This document shows, in pieces, positions 44,401 through 55,415 of a stretch of 64,000 nucleotides of DNA. Origin of the DNA: Ancylostoma caninum (lineage: Eukaryota; Nematoda; Chromadorea; Rhabditida; Ancylostomatidae); NCBI GenBank assembly GCA_037903475.1, contig JBAJFG010000019.1, positions 3,905,001-3,969,000 of the forward strand, written 5' to 3'. The notes beneath the pieces were generated by a model. It ran no database searches and was not told the DNA's origin. It saw only the letters and a program-made list of their open reading frames with translations. Positions within the stretch are counted from its first letter, which is position 1; each line of letters starts with the position of its first letter. Both the position numbers and the translations under genes were made by a program.

Positions 44401-46604
44401 GACGACTGATTTAGCGGAATACGGAAGTCCAGATGGTGGGAGTGGCAGTTGAACGGTACCTTTATATGAACTGCCTTCCTTGAAAAGTAATTATTTACCA
44501 CTAGATCAAAATACAATTAATATTATTCCTTTTTCCATTGAACCCCGAAGACACCAATAAAATTCGCTGAGATCAAAGTGGTCACTATACACACTGAATA
44601 GTGATACATTATCGCATGGCTTTCGATATGGCCGCTCATGCGATCGCACGGGATGCTACACTTCACGCTGCGTATGGGGGTTTGCATATATTTGCCGCAG
44701 CGGCGTCGCCGCCGCCGCAGCAGAAGTGGGTGCGCGGCAATTGTCGCACGGCGACAAAGTACCCCCACTGCCATTCTTTGCCGCGCGCCGCTGGGCGACG
44801 TCACTGGGCGCCGCCGCGGCGAAAAGCCGTTGTATGCAAGCCCTTGTCGCCAGAGCCTTTCCGCGACGATTTTTCGGCCCATGCCTAACAATGGGCGACT
44901 GCCGCCGCGACAAAAGTCTGATCCCCTTACAGCTGTAGCCGTAGCGCCATTAACGAAGGTTAGGTTAACACAGGTGAGCGATACAAACTTACACTCGCAA
45001 CCGAAATCTTCTGAAAATGCAAATTTTATGGGCTTACAGAACTCAGTGGGCGTATTTGATATGCCGATCATGGTTATCAACACTGGTTTCCGTTCTGAAG
45101 CCATTTTCGCGCCAAAGTACACCCACTATTTTAACTTTGTCTATCGAACCTCATAACAACTCATACAGGCGGTTCAGAAATGAGAAATGAAAGAAAAGTA
45201 TTGGTGCATTTAAAGAGATTAGAGAGGCCTTTGGCAAGTCGCGCATGTTCAAGCTTGTTAGTCATCGTGATTTTTAACTGCTTAACATGTTAGAAAGGGT
45301 CCCGGAAATGATGTGGGAGTACGTGGAGCACATGTCTCCGATAAGTGGGATACCGACTCCCCAATGAATGGTCTGTACTAATAGTATTATAGTACAAAGT
45401 ATTCAATTCCAAATCATCTTTCACATGACTTCGGTTCTTTTTCAAACAAAGAATGGATAAAGCTCCTCTACTTTGGAAAGGTGGGTAGGTCACGCTCTTT
45501 TCGGAAACATTCACAAATCTCACCACTTTTCTGACCCCCCTCCTACTTTATTCACTGGACGTGTCACTACAATGACTACAAGGCATTTGGAGTTCCATTT
45601 GATAGACATCGACGGTTGACTGTTGTTGGATTCCTTTCAACTTTAGAACATCTCTCAAATTGTCAACGATATAGTTTGAAAACACCCGACTTTAAAGGCA
45701 GTGTGTCACCTCGTTTTCATGTCTGAGCTTTTACCAGATTCTGAATCTCCTCGATCCGCTGAATCCAACGGTATATCTAAAATGTTACAAAAGTCTTTGA
45801 ACCTTATTTCAAAATGTTTTTCGGGACGGGATTTGTAACAGTTTGTCGAGGCGAGTGGATGCGTGAAGCCGTTGATCTCATCGATCGGACACGTCTAGAC
45901 GTGTTGGCCAACACTGCAGACGTGGCGGGCAGCCAGCACATTCACGGACCGCTCCGCCCAGGTGGTCCGTGAACTGCACTTTCGGACCCTCCGAAAACGG
46001 GGTTTTCGTCATTTTTATGAGCTTTGACGTACATTTTTGGAATTAGCGTGGCGAAGAGGTCTAGAGTCTGCTGGTATTTTCAGCTTACGAAACGAGATGA
46101 CACACTGCCTTTAAGAACAATCCTTGCTTCATTCATCTTGTCACAAATAGATGTGTCTGATCATGCTTCTCTATGCATAAGATTTTCGACTGCGTTTACT
46201 GATGTGTGGACGCCATAGGCTCATCATTTAACCAACTATCATTACTACGCCTTGCGCATGCACTAGCACGTGGGACAGCGTGCTCGACCAAGGGTTGATC
46301 CCCTTGATGTCAAAGTGTTAGAACAACAAAGTAAAAAAGATGTCTAACCGTTCCGATACTCCAAACAAAGATGCTGTGTTTCGAGACCATCCAACAGAAA
46401 CCATCAGCCAACGCCGTGGAATCGTCAGAGATTTCGTTCATTCCAACTGTAATCTCAAGTAAGCTGTGGTTGAATAGGAGTAATTACATTGAAAGAAGAA
46501 CTACACATACTTGATAGGAATGTTTCCATTACAAGAGCAGGATATTCCGAGGACATACGATCCAGCACTAATTCCAAGTCATTCATTGCGTTTACTTCGG
46601 CCAT
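35479..46604 (-). CDS. npp-15: Nup133-type nucleoporin (nuclear pore Y-complex)
   Basis: 28 exons in transcript order: 46604-46511, 46446-46349, 44478-44388, 44326-44174, 44072-43901, 43477-43346, 43270-43141, 42764-42679, 41059-40780, 40729-40642, 40446-40311, 40254-40155, 40093-39971, 39913-39861, 38921-38775, 38686-38535, 37863-37791, 37675-37596, 37521-37405, 37323-37191, 37125-37016, 36925-36866, 36799-36671, 36612-36518, 36407-36299, 35959-35882, 35813-35746, 35682-35479. They give about 1,097 aa; human Nup133 is 1,156. N-terminal propeller landmarks are GFCWMVSKHSIFVW, LPLPPSGLPYSA, GIGRRLSNIIFG and LNMWFLDA. C-terminal helical landmarks are AIDLAEKF-DFKVLVKVC, SLLSLANRET and TIGEMIELNMLDAD. 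Nup133 anchors the Nup107-160 scaffold ring. The start follows a TTACAG acceptor. Exon 10 and 14 boundaries are the least certain, and three junctions are off by one base (see findings). Confidence 0.9.
41154..41528 (+). mobile_element. Solo LTR, 375 bp, in an npp-15 intron
   Basis: It starts TGTTGTGACTG and ends GTACACAACA, giving 7-bp inverted TG...CA termini. Inside, in order, are a TATA box (GCTGTATATAAGG, about 41287), an AATAAA (about 41380) and a CTAGTCTGGT-type downstream region, the usual U3-R-U5 layout. TCCAC precedes it and TCCAT follows it, an almost perfect 5-bp target duplication. No internal retroelement sequence or second LTR is seen, so it is a solo LTR, inserted antisense to the nucleoporin gene. 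Confidence 0.8.
41544..42560. other. Repeat debris in an npp-15 intron
   Basis: TATTAGGTTGCAAAAAAGTAATGG at about 41544 looks like the left end of a mariner element, but no matching right end was found. GTGGGCGACGTCGCTGGGCGCC (41782-41803) also occurs as GGGCGACGTCACTGGGCGCC near 44792. An A-run of about 19 lies at 42544. No transposase frame was recognised. Confidence 0.4.
44530..45690. other. GC-rich repeat region in npp-15 intron 2
   Basis: The block 44640-44900 is rich in CGCCGCCGCGGCG and shares words with 41780-41830. A 199-aa minus-strand frame runs through it, but it is composition-driven (Arg-rich) and matches no family I know. Confidence 0.45.
45691..46113. mobile_element. TIR element, family F, copy 2 (npp-15 intron 2)
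   Basis: The ends TTTAAAGGCAGTGTGTCACC (then TCGTTT) and the inverted AAACGAGATGACACACTGCC (then TTTAA) match with one or two mismatches. Compared with the copy at 15313-15625 it holds about 90 extra bases (about 45921-46010) that include the hairpin CACGGACC ... GGTCCGTG. Confidence 0.8.
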
Positions 46605-47130
46605 TCTCCTGTAACATAGGAAGTATGGTAAGTAAAACAAACTAGACAGGTGAATAAAGTCAGTCCACCGAAGTCCATCAACAAAGATGTTACAGAGCGA
46701 GTAAAAATCCACGAATTCTTATCAAAGGCACCACAGAACAGAAGAAAAAACTGGTTAGGAGCATTACGCAAGGTTTTCGGAGACGATCGGGAAGATTTAC
46801 GCTGAGAATGGTACTTCAGATATTATTTCTTCTTGGCTGTTTTGTCTGTTTGCTTAACAGGCTTCTAATACCTTCTACATGAGGACAAAAGCTCAGGGGA
46901 ATTTCTCGAATTCGAAAACCACAGAAATACGACGACTGGGTGTAGCTGCACAACAACTGCTTCACTCCACGGCAATGTACTGCGTATAACAAACCCCCAA
47001 AAGAATTAGGTTTCACTTCTAAATGTGCTGCACTCATAGATATTTAGGATTGATAGGGCTTTGACGAAACTAATCTTTATATAGATCAACTTGACGTCAG
47101 GTATTCAACTTCCATAGGAGTCATTCCTAG
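46605..47130. other. 5' flank of npp-15
   Basis: Reading the - strand, ATGTTACAG ends at 46609, four bases before the ATG; it can accept a spliced leader. No promoter motif is evident. Confidence 0.4.
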
Positions 47131-47411
47131 CAGTGGCGGACGCAGAAAGTGGGCGGGAGGGGGGGCGTGGGAAGAAAAGTGGGGTCTCCGCCGTTTTGGG
47201 GACCCAGACGGAAAATAAAATTAATAATAATATTAATTATAATAATAAACAATAAATAAAAATATATTAAAAATAATAATAAAAATAAACAATTAAAAAT
47301 AAACTAACACAAGATTTTTATTTGTATTGTAAAGTAATTTCGAAAATTTGGCGACCCATTCTCGGGGGGGGGGCGCGCGCCCCCCCCCCCCCCCCCCTGC
47401 GTCCGCCACTG
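47131..47411. mobile_element. hAT-like MITE with 8-bp target duplication
   Basis: The inverted ends CAGTGGCGGACGCAG and CTGCGTCCGCCACTG are exact. The identical 8-bp ATTCCTAG flanks both sides (47123-47130 and 47412-47419). The interior has a G-rich part, an AATAATAAT tract and a long C-run, with no coding capacity. An 8-bp duplication and a CAGTGG end are typical of hAT elements. Confidence 0.9.
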
Positions 47412-47451
47412 ATTCCTAGCAATCCTGCAATGTTCAAGAATTTCAGGAAAG

Positions 47452-47976
47452 CGGTACTATTGTACTTCAGCGGCCTCACTGTCGACCCCAAACTCAAAAT
47501 CATGGATCTCTCTGAAAACTTGCATACAGGGGTAATTCGATGTGCTGATCACGAATATCATATTCATTTCGCATGATGGTATCGATTTTATTGATTTTAT
47601 CGATTTCTCCTCAGGTATGGACCTCCTCTCGGATCTATCTGAAAATTTGTCTACTGGGGTTTCTGAAGGTGCAGGTTGCAAATATGATGAAGATTTCGCA
47701 AGAAAAGGTCGACTTGATGGGGAAAACTTCAGTAAAGCCGGCAACTACACCGCCCTACAGATAAAAATCTGGAGAAAACCAACGAAATCGAGAATGTGAT
47801 GCAAAACAGCTATTATGTTCGTGATCAGCAACTTCAAAAACCTCTAAATGCACTTTTCCAGAGAAGTTTGAGATATGAGTTGAACTTGGAAAAAAAATCG
47901 ATAAAATCAATAAAAACGATAGCAGTGAGTGTGGGGTCAATAGTGGGGCCGCTCAAGTACAATAGTACCGTTCTAC
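47452..47976. mobile_element. TIR element, about 525 bp
   Basis: GCGGTACTATTGTACTTCAG ... CGACCCCA on the left is inverted as TGGGGTCAATAG ... AAGTACAATAGTACCG on the right. The interior contains repeated ATCGATTTTATTGATTTTA-like words and CTGATCACGAAYAT in both orientations. The apparent ORFs are repeat-derived. Confidence 0.65.
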
Positions 47977-48266
47977 CATGTGAGTAACACAGTTCTGTTG
48001 TATTAATGTCTAATATGATCTAAGAAATGGAGACTTTGCCTTTTTGAAAACGACTACCATGGCCACTCGACGCAACCAAAATTTAGTGTCTCACTCCCCC
48101 CCCCTCCCCCTTGAACCTGCCAAAATCTAGGCGCTCGAGCACTGTCCTGGAAAAACGTTTGGCTCATGCTGTATTATACGAAAATTGATCGGTAGAAACC
48201 CCAGGTGTAAGCATTTTTAATCGAAGTTTTATATTCCAGGCTTCGGGATAATGAATACGGAAAGTA

Positions 48267-49440
48267 TTAGATTGTAGGGAAAGTTCTCGAGGTTTTCGAA
48301 AGTGTGCTTTTTAACCCCCTGTTGCCTTGAAGCAACCTTTCTTTTGTATATATAAGAAAGCCAGGTATATGCATGTTCAGTACTATTATCACCTACAAAT
48401 TCCAGAACAATCCGATCCAGGAATATGGCACTTTCAAAGCAGAACTTTTGCTACCTTTTAGTACAAGACTTTAAATCTGGGGATCAGCAGCCGCATCCAG
48501 TTGTCGCATTAACGCTGTATTTGGTGACGGTACAGCATCCGAACGCACTGCACAAGATTGATCCAGACACCTTCCTGTTGGCGACCTCAACTTCAATGTT
48601 TCTGCACGGTCGGGACGCGCATCCGGAGTCGCCACTAATCGATCGTGGCAGTTGGTAGATTCGGATCCATGGCAAACTACGCGCGAAAAGAAGCAAGTCT
48701 TGGGTATTCACTTACCATCATCATCGCCGATCACCTGCGTCACTTGGGCAAGGTGGGAAAATCATCACAGTGAGTTCTCATGATCTAAACGAGTGCGATC
48801 CCTAGCGATGAGCAGAGGTGGCTACTGAATTGCCCTCGTACGACACTGAGTTGACAAAGATGAGCAGCCTGAGCCGCAACCGAAGACGGGTGATCACCCT
48901 GTGAAGGTTATGGTCACTACTCGGTGTGACAGCAAGGGCATCGTCTAATAAGCGCTACTGCCACGCTACATTGCCATCGCGACGCGGTAGACCTGTGCTA
49001 TCAGCAGCCGGCTAGATCAGCCGTGAAAATCGTAGAGAAGAGTCCGAATCACGGCAAGATCCTATTTCTGTACGACGATGCTCGTCCACATATTGAAAGT
49101 GTGACTCGCCTGAAGCTACCCGACTTTGGATGGAAAGTGCTGACTTGCCCAACGTACAACCCCTACCTTGCCTTAAAAGATAACCACCTTCTCCTGTCCC
49201 CCTTAAACGCCATGCAAGGTAGAGCGTTCGATAATGAAGATGAATTTGATTGCTGGTTGAGCAATTTTCTGACTCAGTGTCAGAATAGTTCTATACCGAG
49301 GGCATCGACGGGCTTTCCAAAAGTGGGCGAAAAGTGGCGTGATGGTGACTTATACATTTCTCTTAATGTGCTTTACTTTTTCTGAAAAGTCAAGAAAATG
49401 TGCTGTTAAAAAAACTGCGAGAACTTTCCTTACAATCTAA
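48267..49440. mobile_element. Mariner element with TTAGATTGTA ends
   Basis: The left end TTAGATTGTAGGGAAAGTTC (then TCG) and the inverted right end TTAGATTGTAAGGAAAGTTC (then TCG) differ by one base and are flanked by TA. The length of about 1,174 bp is that of a full mariner. The C-terminal transposase is still readable (next entry). The upstream part carries stop codons, for example TAATAA near 48947. Confidence 0.88.
48905..49385 (+). pseudogene. Mariner transposase, C-terminal fragment
   Basis: The frame 49023-49385 reads ILFLYDDARPHIESVTRLKL, then FGWKVLTCPTYNPYLALKD, then FDNEDEFDCWLSNFL and GEKWRDGDLYI. These are the second (D in YDDARPH) and third (D in LALKD) catalytic regions of mariner transposases, where LAPSD is usual for the third. 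Before the frame, VMVTTRCDSKGIV is recognisable (about 48906-48944) and is followed by stops. The N-terminal DNA-binding part and the first catalytic block are not readable, so the gene is dead. Confidence 0.88.
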
Positions 49441-49444
49441 TATT

Positions 49445-52430
49445 CATGGTCTGCCACTCAGCTAAATTCGTACGTACAGCGACTTTTTGAGAATTCGCTG
49501 AAACATGGGTAACTGAACCGAAATTGAGGTCAATCAATGCATCGGTCGCCTGCACTTCCTGGTGAATGGGAGGACCCCCATATGATCGCCATGTAGCCCA
49601 GGCTTGAGGCAATCAGGCTGACGTTTCCTTCTATCGATCACACATTTCTTGGAGGAGAAGAAACTTCAAAACAGTGAGGACGCAAGAATTTAAATGTCGC
49701 TAATCAAGCACACAGCGTATCGAATTCTTCTAAAAGAGAACCTGCCCATTGAGAGAGGGAAGGAGAAGGACCATTGAATAAGAAAAAGAGTACTGGTTTG
49801 ATTGAGCTGCCAAACTCTCACCTTTATGGAAATTTAGTTCTTCATCGAAACGGTCATTTATGTTTTCTCAACCTCTTATGAAGTTAAAGTTTGGATTCAA
49901 TCCTGAAAATTATGCGTGGAGATAAAGCAATGCACAGTTTCACTGAATAAATGCGCTGTCCCTGAAGAGGAGCGAAAAATTCAAAATCTCGACTGAAAAT
50001 TCCATAAAACCGATCACTCAATGCTTCCATGTACATTGATTGTCATATTTGTGTTCAGCGCATTCGAAAATCCTGGTAGGCACTTCCCCACCGATCCCTC
50101 AGCAAAAATTGTGGAACATCGATGAAATCAATGAATCGGTACCATCACTCAAAATGGTTGTCATATTCTTGCTCAGCATATTGAAGAACCCTAGTAGGGG
50201 TGTCCTCACTGACTCTTGGATGAAAATAGTGAAAAATCAATAAACTCGATAAAATCGATGAGCTAATCGATAATCTCAGGTGTAAAGTAGCCTGCAACCT
50301 CCGCCGGTCCTTGATGGACCTGCGTGCAAAATTTGATTAGGATCGGACAATTCTCGATTTCTATTCCGAGCATACATACAAACACACAAACACATAAACA
50401 AACACACAGTCTTTCATTTTTGTATATGCAGATTATAAAGACTTTCATCTCCATAGCCTGGAGTATAGAAGAGTGCTCCAGGATCTGATTTTTGCGTTTA
50501 AGGTTTTACTTGTAGAAGTCAGATTGAAAGCAAGGAAATGCTGGACTTTTAGGCCCTGCAACGGAAGAAGAGGTGAGTTTTTCATACATCCGTCTAGGTT
50601 AGCAAACTTGACTTATACTAAAGCTTTTAATTCTTTTTTTCATGAGGACTGTACGATGGCTTAAGAACTTCCACCTGATGCCTTGCGGAAGTACAACTTT
50701 TGCTCATCGCATTACGAAGATTAATCAGGCGGAGGTGCTACACAGACACTGGAGGAATCATGACTAACCTATAATTTAAACAGTTTTTCTCATTTTTCGT
50801 TCCAATTTCAGGGTTGCCTTTTACCTGTTTGATTTTCTACCTTGTGAGTGCTTCTAACGATCTATCCAGGTAAATCTTCACTTTTACTTAGAAGGAGTGG
50901 ATATTTAAAGGCTAGAATCCTACGAAGAGATATTGTGAGATATTGTGTTTGGGTTTTACTTTTGCTGTGGTGTACACGGATAATAAAGCATATATCCTTT
51001 CATTAGTACTCTTTTTTTCGGTCCAAAAAGCCACCTTCTGTTCGTTCTGCGAGCTTCCTCTAGGAGTTTGTATTTAGACTGAAGATGCTCTTGAAACTTA
51101 GAGCTAACTCTGGGATGGCTAATTCGTTGGCCTGTCCGATGGCGGAGTCTAGACGTGAGTATCTCAAGGACATCGTGGGTGCTTTACTTGTATTTGAAAT
51201 CCGTAGGTGTCAACCGATATTCGAGAAAGTTCAACAAATTTTACTCATCGTTTTAGTATCATTCATTGAACCGAAGCAGCGTTAAGATGCTATGCTCGAA
51301 CATAACTTTTTTGTTTTTTTATTTATTTTAGAGGATCACTTTTATCTCATTGATTTGTGTTTGTTATGTATGTCTACTGTGCTTGAGTAAAGGAGCACCA
51401 TGAGTGCATGAATAAATAAAATAAACTCCCTCATCGGGTCACCCGCTGAAGTTCCGAACAAGCTCCACGGAAGTTCCGAATATTTGACTGGGTCGATATG
51501 GTTGTATGCAAGTATTCACTGCCGCTTTGCTATAGATTTGATCTCTGTACAACATGATCAGGTGTTTACGGGAAACTAGTCCCGTGAACACGGTTGATCA
51601 AGGCCACAATGTAGGCTCGAATTTCACAGACGGCAATTCTTATGCCTGCTCCCTTCAAATGAATCCGAAATTTTCAAACTTTTTTCCTGGTAGAGTTTAC
51701 AAATTCATCGGTGAAGTCAAGAACGTGTATTTTTTTAGTTTTTCGCAATCGGTTAAGACTTACAATGGCACAAACATTTTTCACCCTACCCTTACTAGGC
51801 ATCAACTCGCCTTTTCAGAGAAACGCCTGCCGGTATTCGTGCGCCTATCAACAAGAGTAGGTGTCTGAATTGATATATGGTGGCAGTTGAAGGGCAATTT
51901 ATACTAGATGCGTACGTTTCACGCGCATGAGAAGGATAGGACTAGTCGAATCGCTGAGGCAGCTCAGATGCACGCGTTTGCAGCCTCGCGGCGGTCCCAC
52001 CTTCTTCTTGTTGAAGATGTTCATGCCGCATTGACCAGTCTTCATGGAAAATCCCTCGCAAATGAATGCGTTACTTTAACGCACACATCTCAATATAAAT
52101 TGTCTTTGAGATTCATAATTGTTTGGTTTGTGTGGGAGGGTACCAACATTTTCTAGGATCGCTTGCAGAGACTGGCTGCAGCTTTGGTATGATTCTTTGA
52201 CTTTGACTGACTACATGAACTAACATTCGACATCCAATCAGAGTTATCTCACTTCGCAACTATTTGCTCTTGTGCTACATGGCTTATACTCGAGTACATG
52301 TTTTTGTGCTGTCATTTCGATTTTAGCTCCAGTTCACAAGTTCTGAGATGCTCTCTGCATGTAATCGTAGTATACATTCTACGAATTTTCACATCCCTGA
52401 ACTTCGGTGGTATCGGCATGAATGCAGCTC
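49445..52430. other. No gene firmly recognised
   Basis: At 50275-50450 lies a segment ending in an ACACACAAACACATAAAC-type run, of the kind often found at the ends of nematode repeats. A possible exon pair occurs (50516-50572 ending before GTGAGT; 50812-50843 between TTTCAG and GTGAGT), but the predicted peptide (VRLKARKCWTF...) is not recognised and I do not call a gene. A family C MITE is at 51893-52085. Confidence 0.4.
51893..52085. repeat. MITE family C copy
   Basis: It starts GGGCAATTTATACTAGATGC and contains TTTGCAGCCTCGCGGCGG and CTTCATGGAAAATC, words shared with 60026-60172 and 30726-30930. The right boundary is uncertain. Confidence 0.55.
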
Positions 52431-52431
52431 A

Positions 52432-53911
52432 TACTCAAGCAATTTCACCGGGTTGGCTGCATTCGAATACCGGGAAGGCCACAACACCTTAGTCGGTCTG
52501 CCAGGTGTCATGAATGCGGCTTGACTGGTACATACCCACGGTTTGCCCGGGAATGAGTAGCCTGCCTGCCCGGTAAACAGTTCAGTGCATGTCGGGAATC
52601 CTCAGCCACGCATTAAAACTCTGTTTTAAGCAAAAATAACAACAAACATCATTTCTCAAGCACTGCCGTTTATTATTGCTACATTCCTTTACAAATCTTA
52701 CAACAAAAATAGCTGTAAAATCTCAAATATGCGGAGAAAATTGCCGAAGGCAGTAGCTAAAACACCTTTCTACTTGAAATTTCTTCGGAAAACCTTCATT
52801 ATACATTCCTCAGTGTACTTTGGCCTGCTTCTGTCGCTAGTAGCGATCTACAAAAGAACATTAATGAGTAACCACTGCGATTCCTTAAGAAGCTTTGGAT
52901 ACTATTATAGCTTTTGTGAACTTACTGTGCACACACAAAATCTCCCCTAAGCTCAATGTTCACCGATCCTAGTTAATCATGGTTTTTTTTCTAGATTCAT
53001 AATAAAACTACTACCGCCAGTAGGTCTGAGTTATAGACGGCATGGAACTATCCTTAAAACGTCTTCACCTTATACAGGGTGCGTCAGAATTATTGACGCA
53101 TCTAAAATAAATCTGTAGACAAGACAAGATGCAAAAACTTTCCAAATAAGCATATGCAAAATAAAGCCCATGTCTTGGAGATCCGAATCTCCTTTCTTGC
53201 TGAAGAACTCACAGAGAGGACGAGGGATCGCACAGCCTCTGCGCGCAACCAACTCAGGTCTACTTTGTCCCAGATCTTGAACAGATAAGCCTTTGGGAGG
53301 TTGATCTTTCCGTGGATGATAGCGCAGCTCTTGCTCTCTGAGACATCCATGTGAAGTCATCCGTAGATTGGAACTCGGTTCACAAGGAAGCCTATTCTCT
53401 GACAAATTGAAGTCCCTCAAGTAGATTTTAGAAACTGGGCCCGTCCCACTTTTGTCTCTTGCACAACAGCCAAGCCCTGCCAAAGTACCTATGAATTTAT
53501 CTTGTGATGAGAACTAAGATAAGCAAGAAAATGTGCCCTTAGAAGATTGCTTGGATGAGAAACAAGGAAAGGAAAAATTTTCTTTAGTAAAACATAGATG
53601 TCTTTCTTCGGCGGTAACATGACAAGACTTGCGAACAAGGATATGCTTTCATGTGATACTTGGAGAGCAAAGTCTGCCCCACTTTCCATATGAGTATCGT
53701 TTTCCTATAGCTTATCCTTTTTATAATAAGGAAGAATAATGGACGAACTTCAGTTGCGGCGCATCGGCAATATTCTCTGTTGACATCTTTGTGGCTGCTT
53801 TTACACTGCTGCTATAGTCCTCGAGGACTGTAGCACCCCGCGTCGCCGTCGTTGGCGACTGTGACACCGGAGCGCATCGATTGTGGGCGGGGCGTCGCGG
53901 CGTACTCTGAG
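52432..53911. repeat. Tandem duplication, unit A (1,480 bp)
   Basis: The unit from TACTCAAGCAATTTCACC to just before TACTCAGGCACTTCCACC repeats directly at 53912-55415. The first 150 bp or so is noticeably diverged from unit B, while the rest is almost identical. It contains ACAGGGTGCGTCAGAATTAT (about 53076), which looks like a Tc1/mariner-type end, and a small palindrome CTATAGTCCTCGAGGACTGTAG (about 53813). No protein family was recognised in the short frames it encodes. Confidence 0.9.
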
Positions 53912-55415
53912 TACTCAGGCACTTCCACCGAGTTGGCCGCATTCAAATACCGGGAAAGCAACAGCACCTTAGACGGCCTGCTCGGTGTTATGAATGCGGC
54001 CTGACCGGTATATAGCCGTGGTTTGCCCGGTAATGAGTAGCCGGCCTACCCGGTGAACAGTTCAGTGCATGTCGGGAATCCTCAGCCACGCATTAAAACT
54101 CTGTTTTAAGCAAAAATAACAACAAACATCATTTCTCAAGCACTGCCGTTTATTATTGCTACATTCCTTTACAAATCTTACAACAAAAATAGCTGTAAAA
54201 TCTCAAATATGCGGAGAAAATTGCCGAAGGCAGTAGCTAAAACACCTTTCTACTTGAAATTTCTTCGGAAAACCTTCATTATACATTCCTCAGTGTACTT
54301 TGGCCTGCTTCTGTCGCTAGTAGCGATCTACAAAAGAACATTAATGAGTAACCACTGCGATTCCTTAAGAAGCTTTGGATACTATTATAGCTTTTGTGAA
54401 CTTACTGTGCACACACAAAATCTCCCCTAAGCTCAATGTTCACCGATCCTAGTTAATCATGGTTTTTTTTCTAGATTCATAATAAAACTACTACCGCCAG
54501 TAGGTCTGAGTTATAGACGGCATGGAACTATCCTTAAAACGTCTTCACCTTATACAGGGTGCGTCAGAATTATTGACGCATCTAAAATAAATCTGTAGAC
54601 AAGACAAGATGCAAAAACTTTCCAAATAAGCATATGCAAAATAAAGCCCATGTCTTGGAGATCCGAATAAACGCACTCTTGTTCACAGCAAGCTCCTTTC
54701 TTGCTGAAGAACTCACAGAGAGGACGAGGGATCGCACAGCCTCTGCGCGCAACCAACTCAGGTCTACTTTGTCCCAGATCTTGAACAGATAAGCCTTTGG
54801 GAGGTTGATCTTTCCGTGGATGATAGCGCAGCTCTTGCTCTCTGAGACATCCATGTGAAGTCATCCGTAGATTGGAACTCGGTTCACAAGGAAGCCTATT
54901 CTCTGACAAATTGAAGTCCCTCAAGTAGATTTTAAAAACTGGGCCCGTCCCACTTTTGTCTCTTGCACAACAGCCAAGCCCTGCCAAAGTACCTATGAAT
55001 TTATCTTGTGATGAGAACTAAGATAAGCAAGAAAATGTGCCCTTAGAAGATTGCTTGGATGAGAAACAAGGAAAGGAAAAATTTTCTTTAGTAAAACATA
55101 GATGTCTTTCTTCGGCGGTAACATGACAAGACTTGCGAACAAGGATATGCTTTCATGTGATACTTGGAGAGCAAAGTCTGCCCCACTTTCCATATGAGTA
55201 TCGTTTTCCTATAGCTTATCCTTTTTATAATAAGGAAGAATAATGGACGAACTTCAGTTGCGGCGCATCGGCAATATTCTCTGTTGACATCTTTGTGGCT
55301 GCTTTTACACTGCTGCTATAGTCCTCGAGGACTGTAGCACCCCGCGTCGCCGTCGTTGGCGACTGTGACACCGGAGCGCATCGATTGTGGGCGGGGCGTC
55401 GCGGCGTACTCTGAG
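53912..55415. repeat. Tandem duplication, unit B (1,504 bp)
   Basis: Unit B matches unit A apart from a 24-bp insertion at about 54669-54692, a G-to-A change in TTTTAAAAACTGG and the diverged first 150 bp. In the - strand frame the 24 bp adds eight codons without a shift: the frame is 137 aa in unit A and 145 aa in unit B. Confidence 0.92.

Noticed and set aside
44523..45156. 199-aa and 172-aa overlapping ORFs
   Set aside because: They lie on opposite strands of one GC-rich repeat block inside an npp-15 intron, with words shared with 41780-41830. There are no domain motifs.
50516..50843. Two small exon-like pieces with GTGAGT donors
   Set aside because: The peptide is not recognised, there is no start exon and no continuation, so chance splice sites are more likely.
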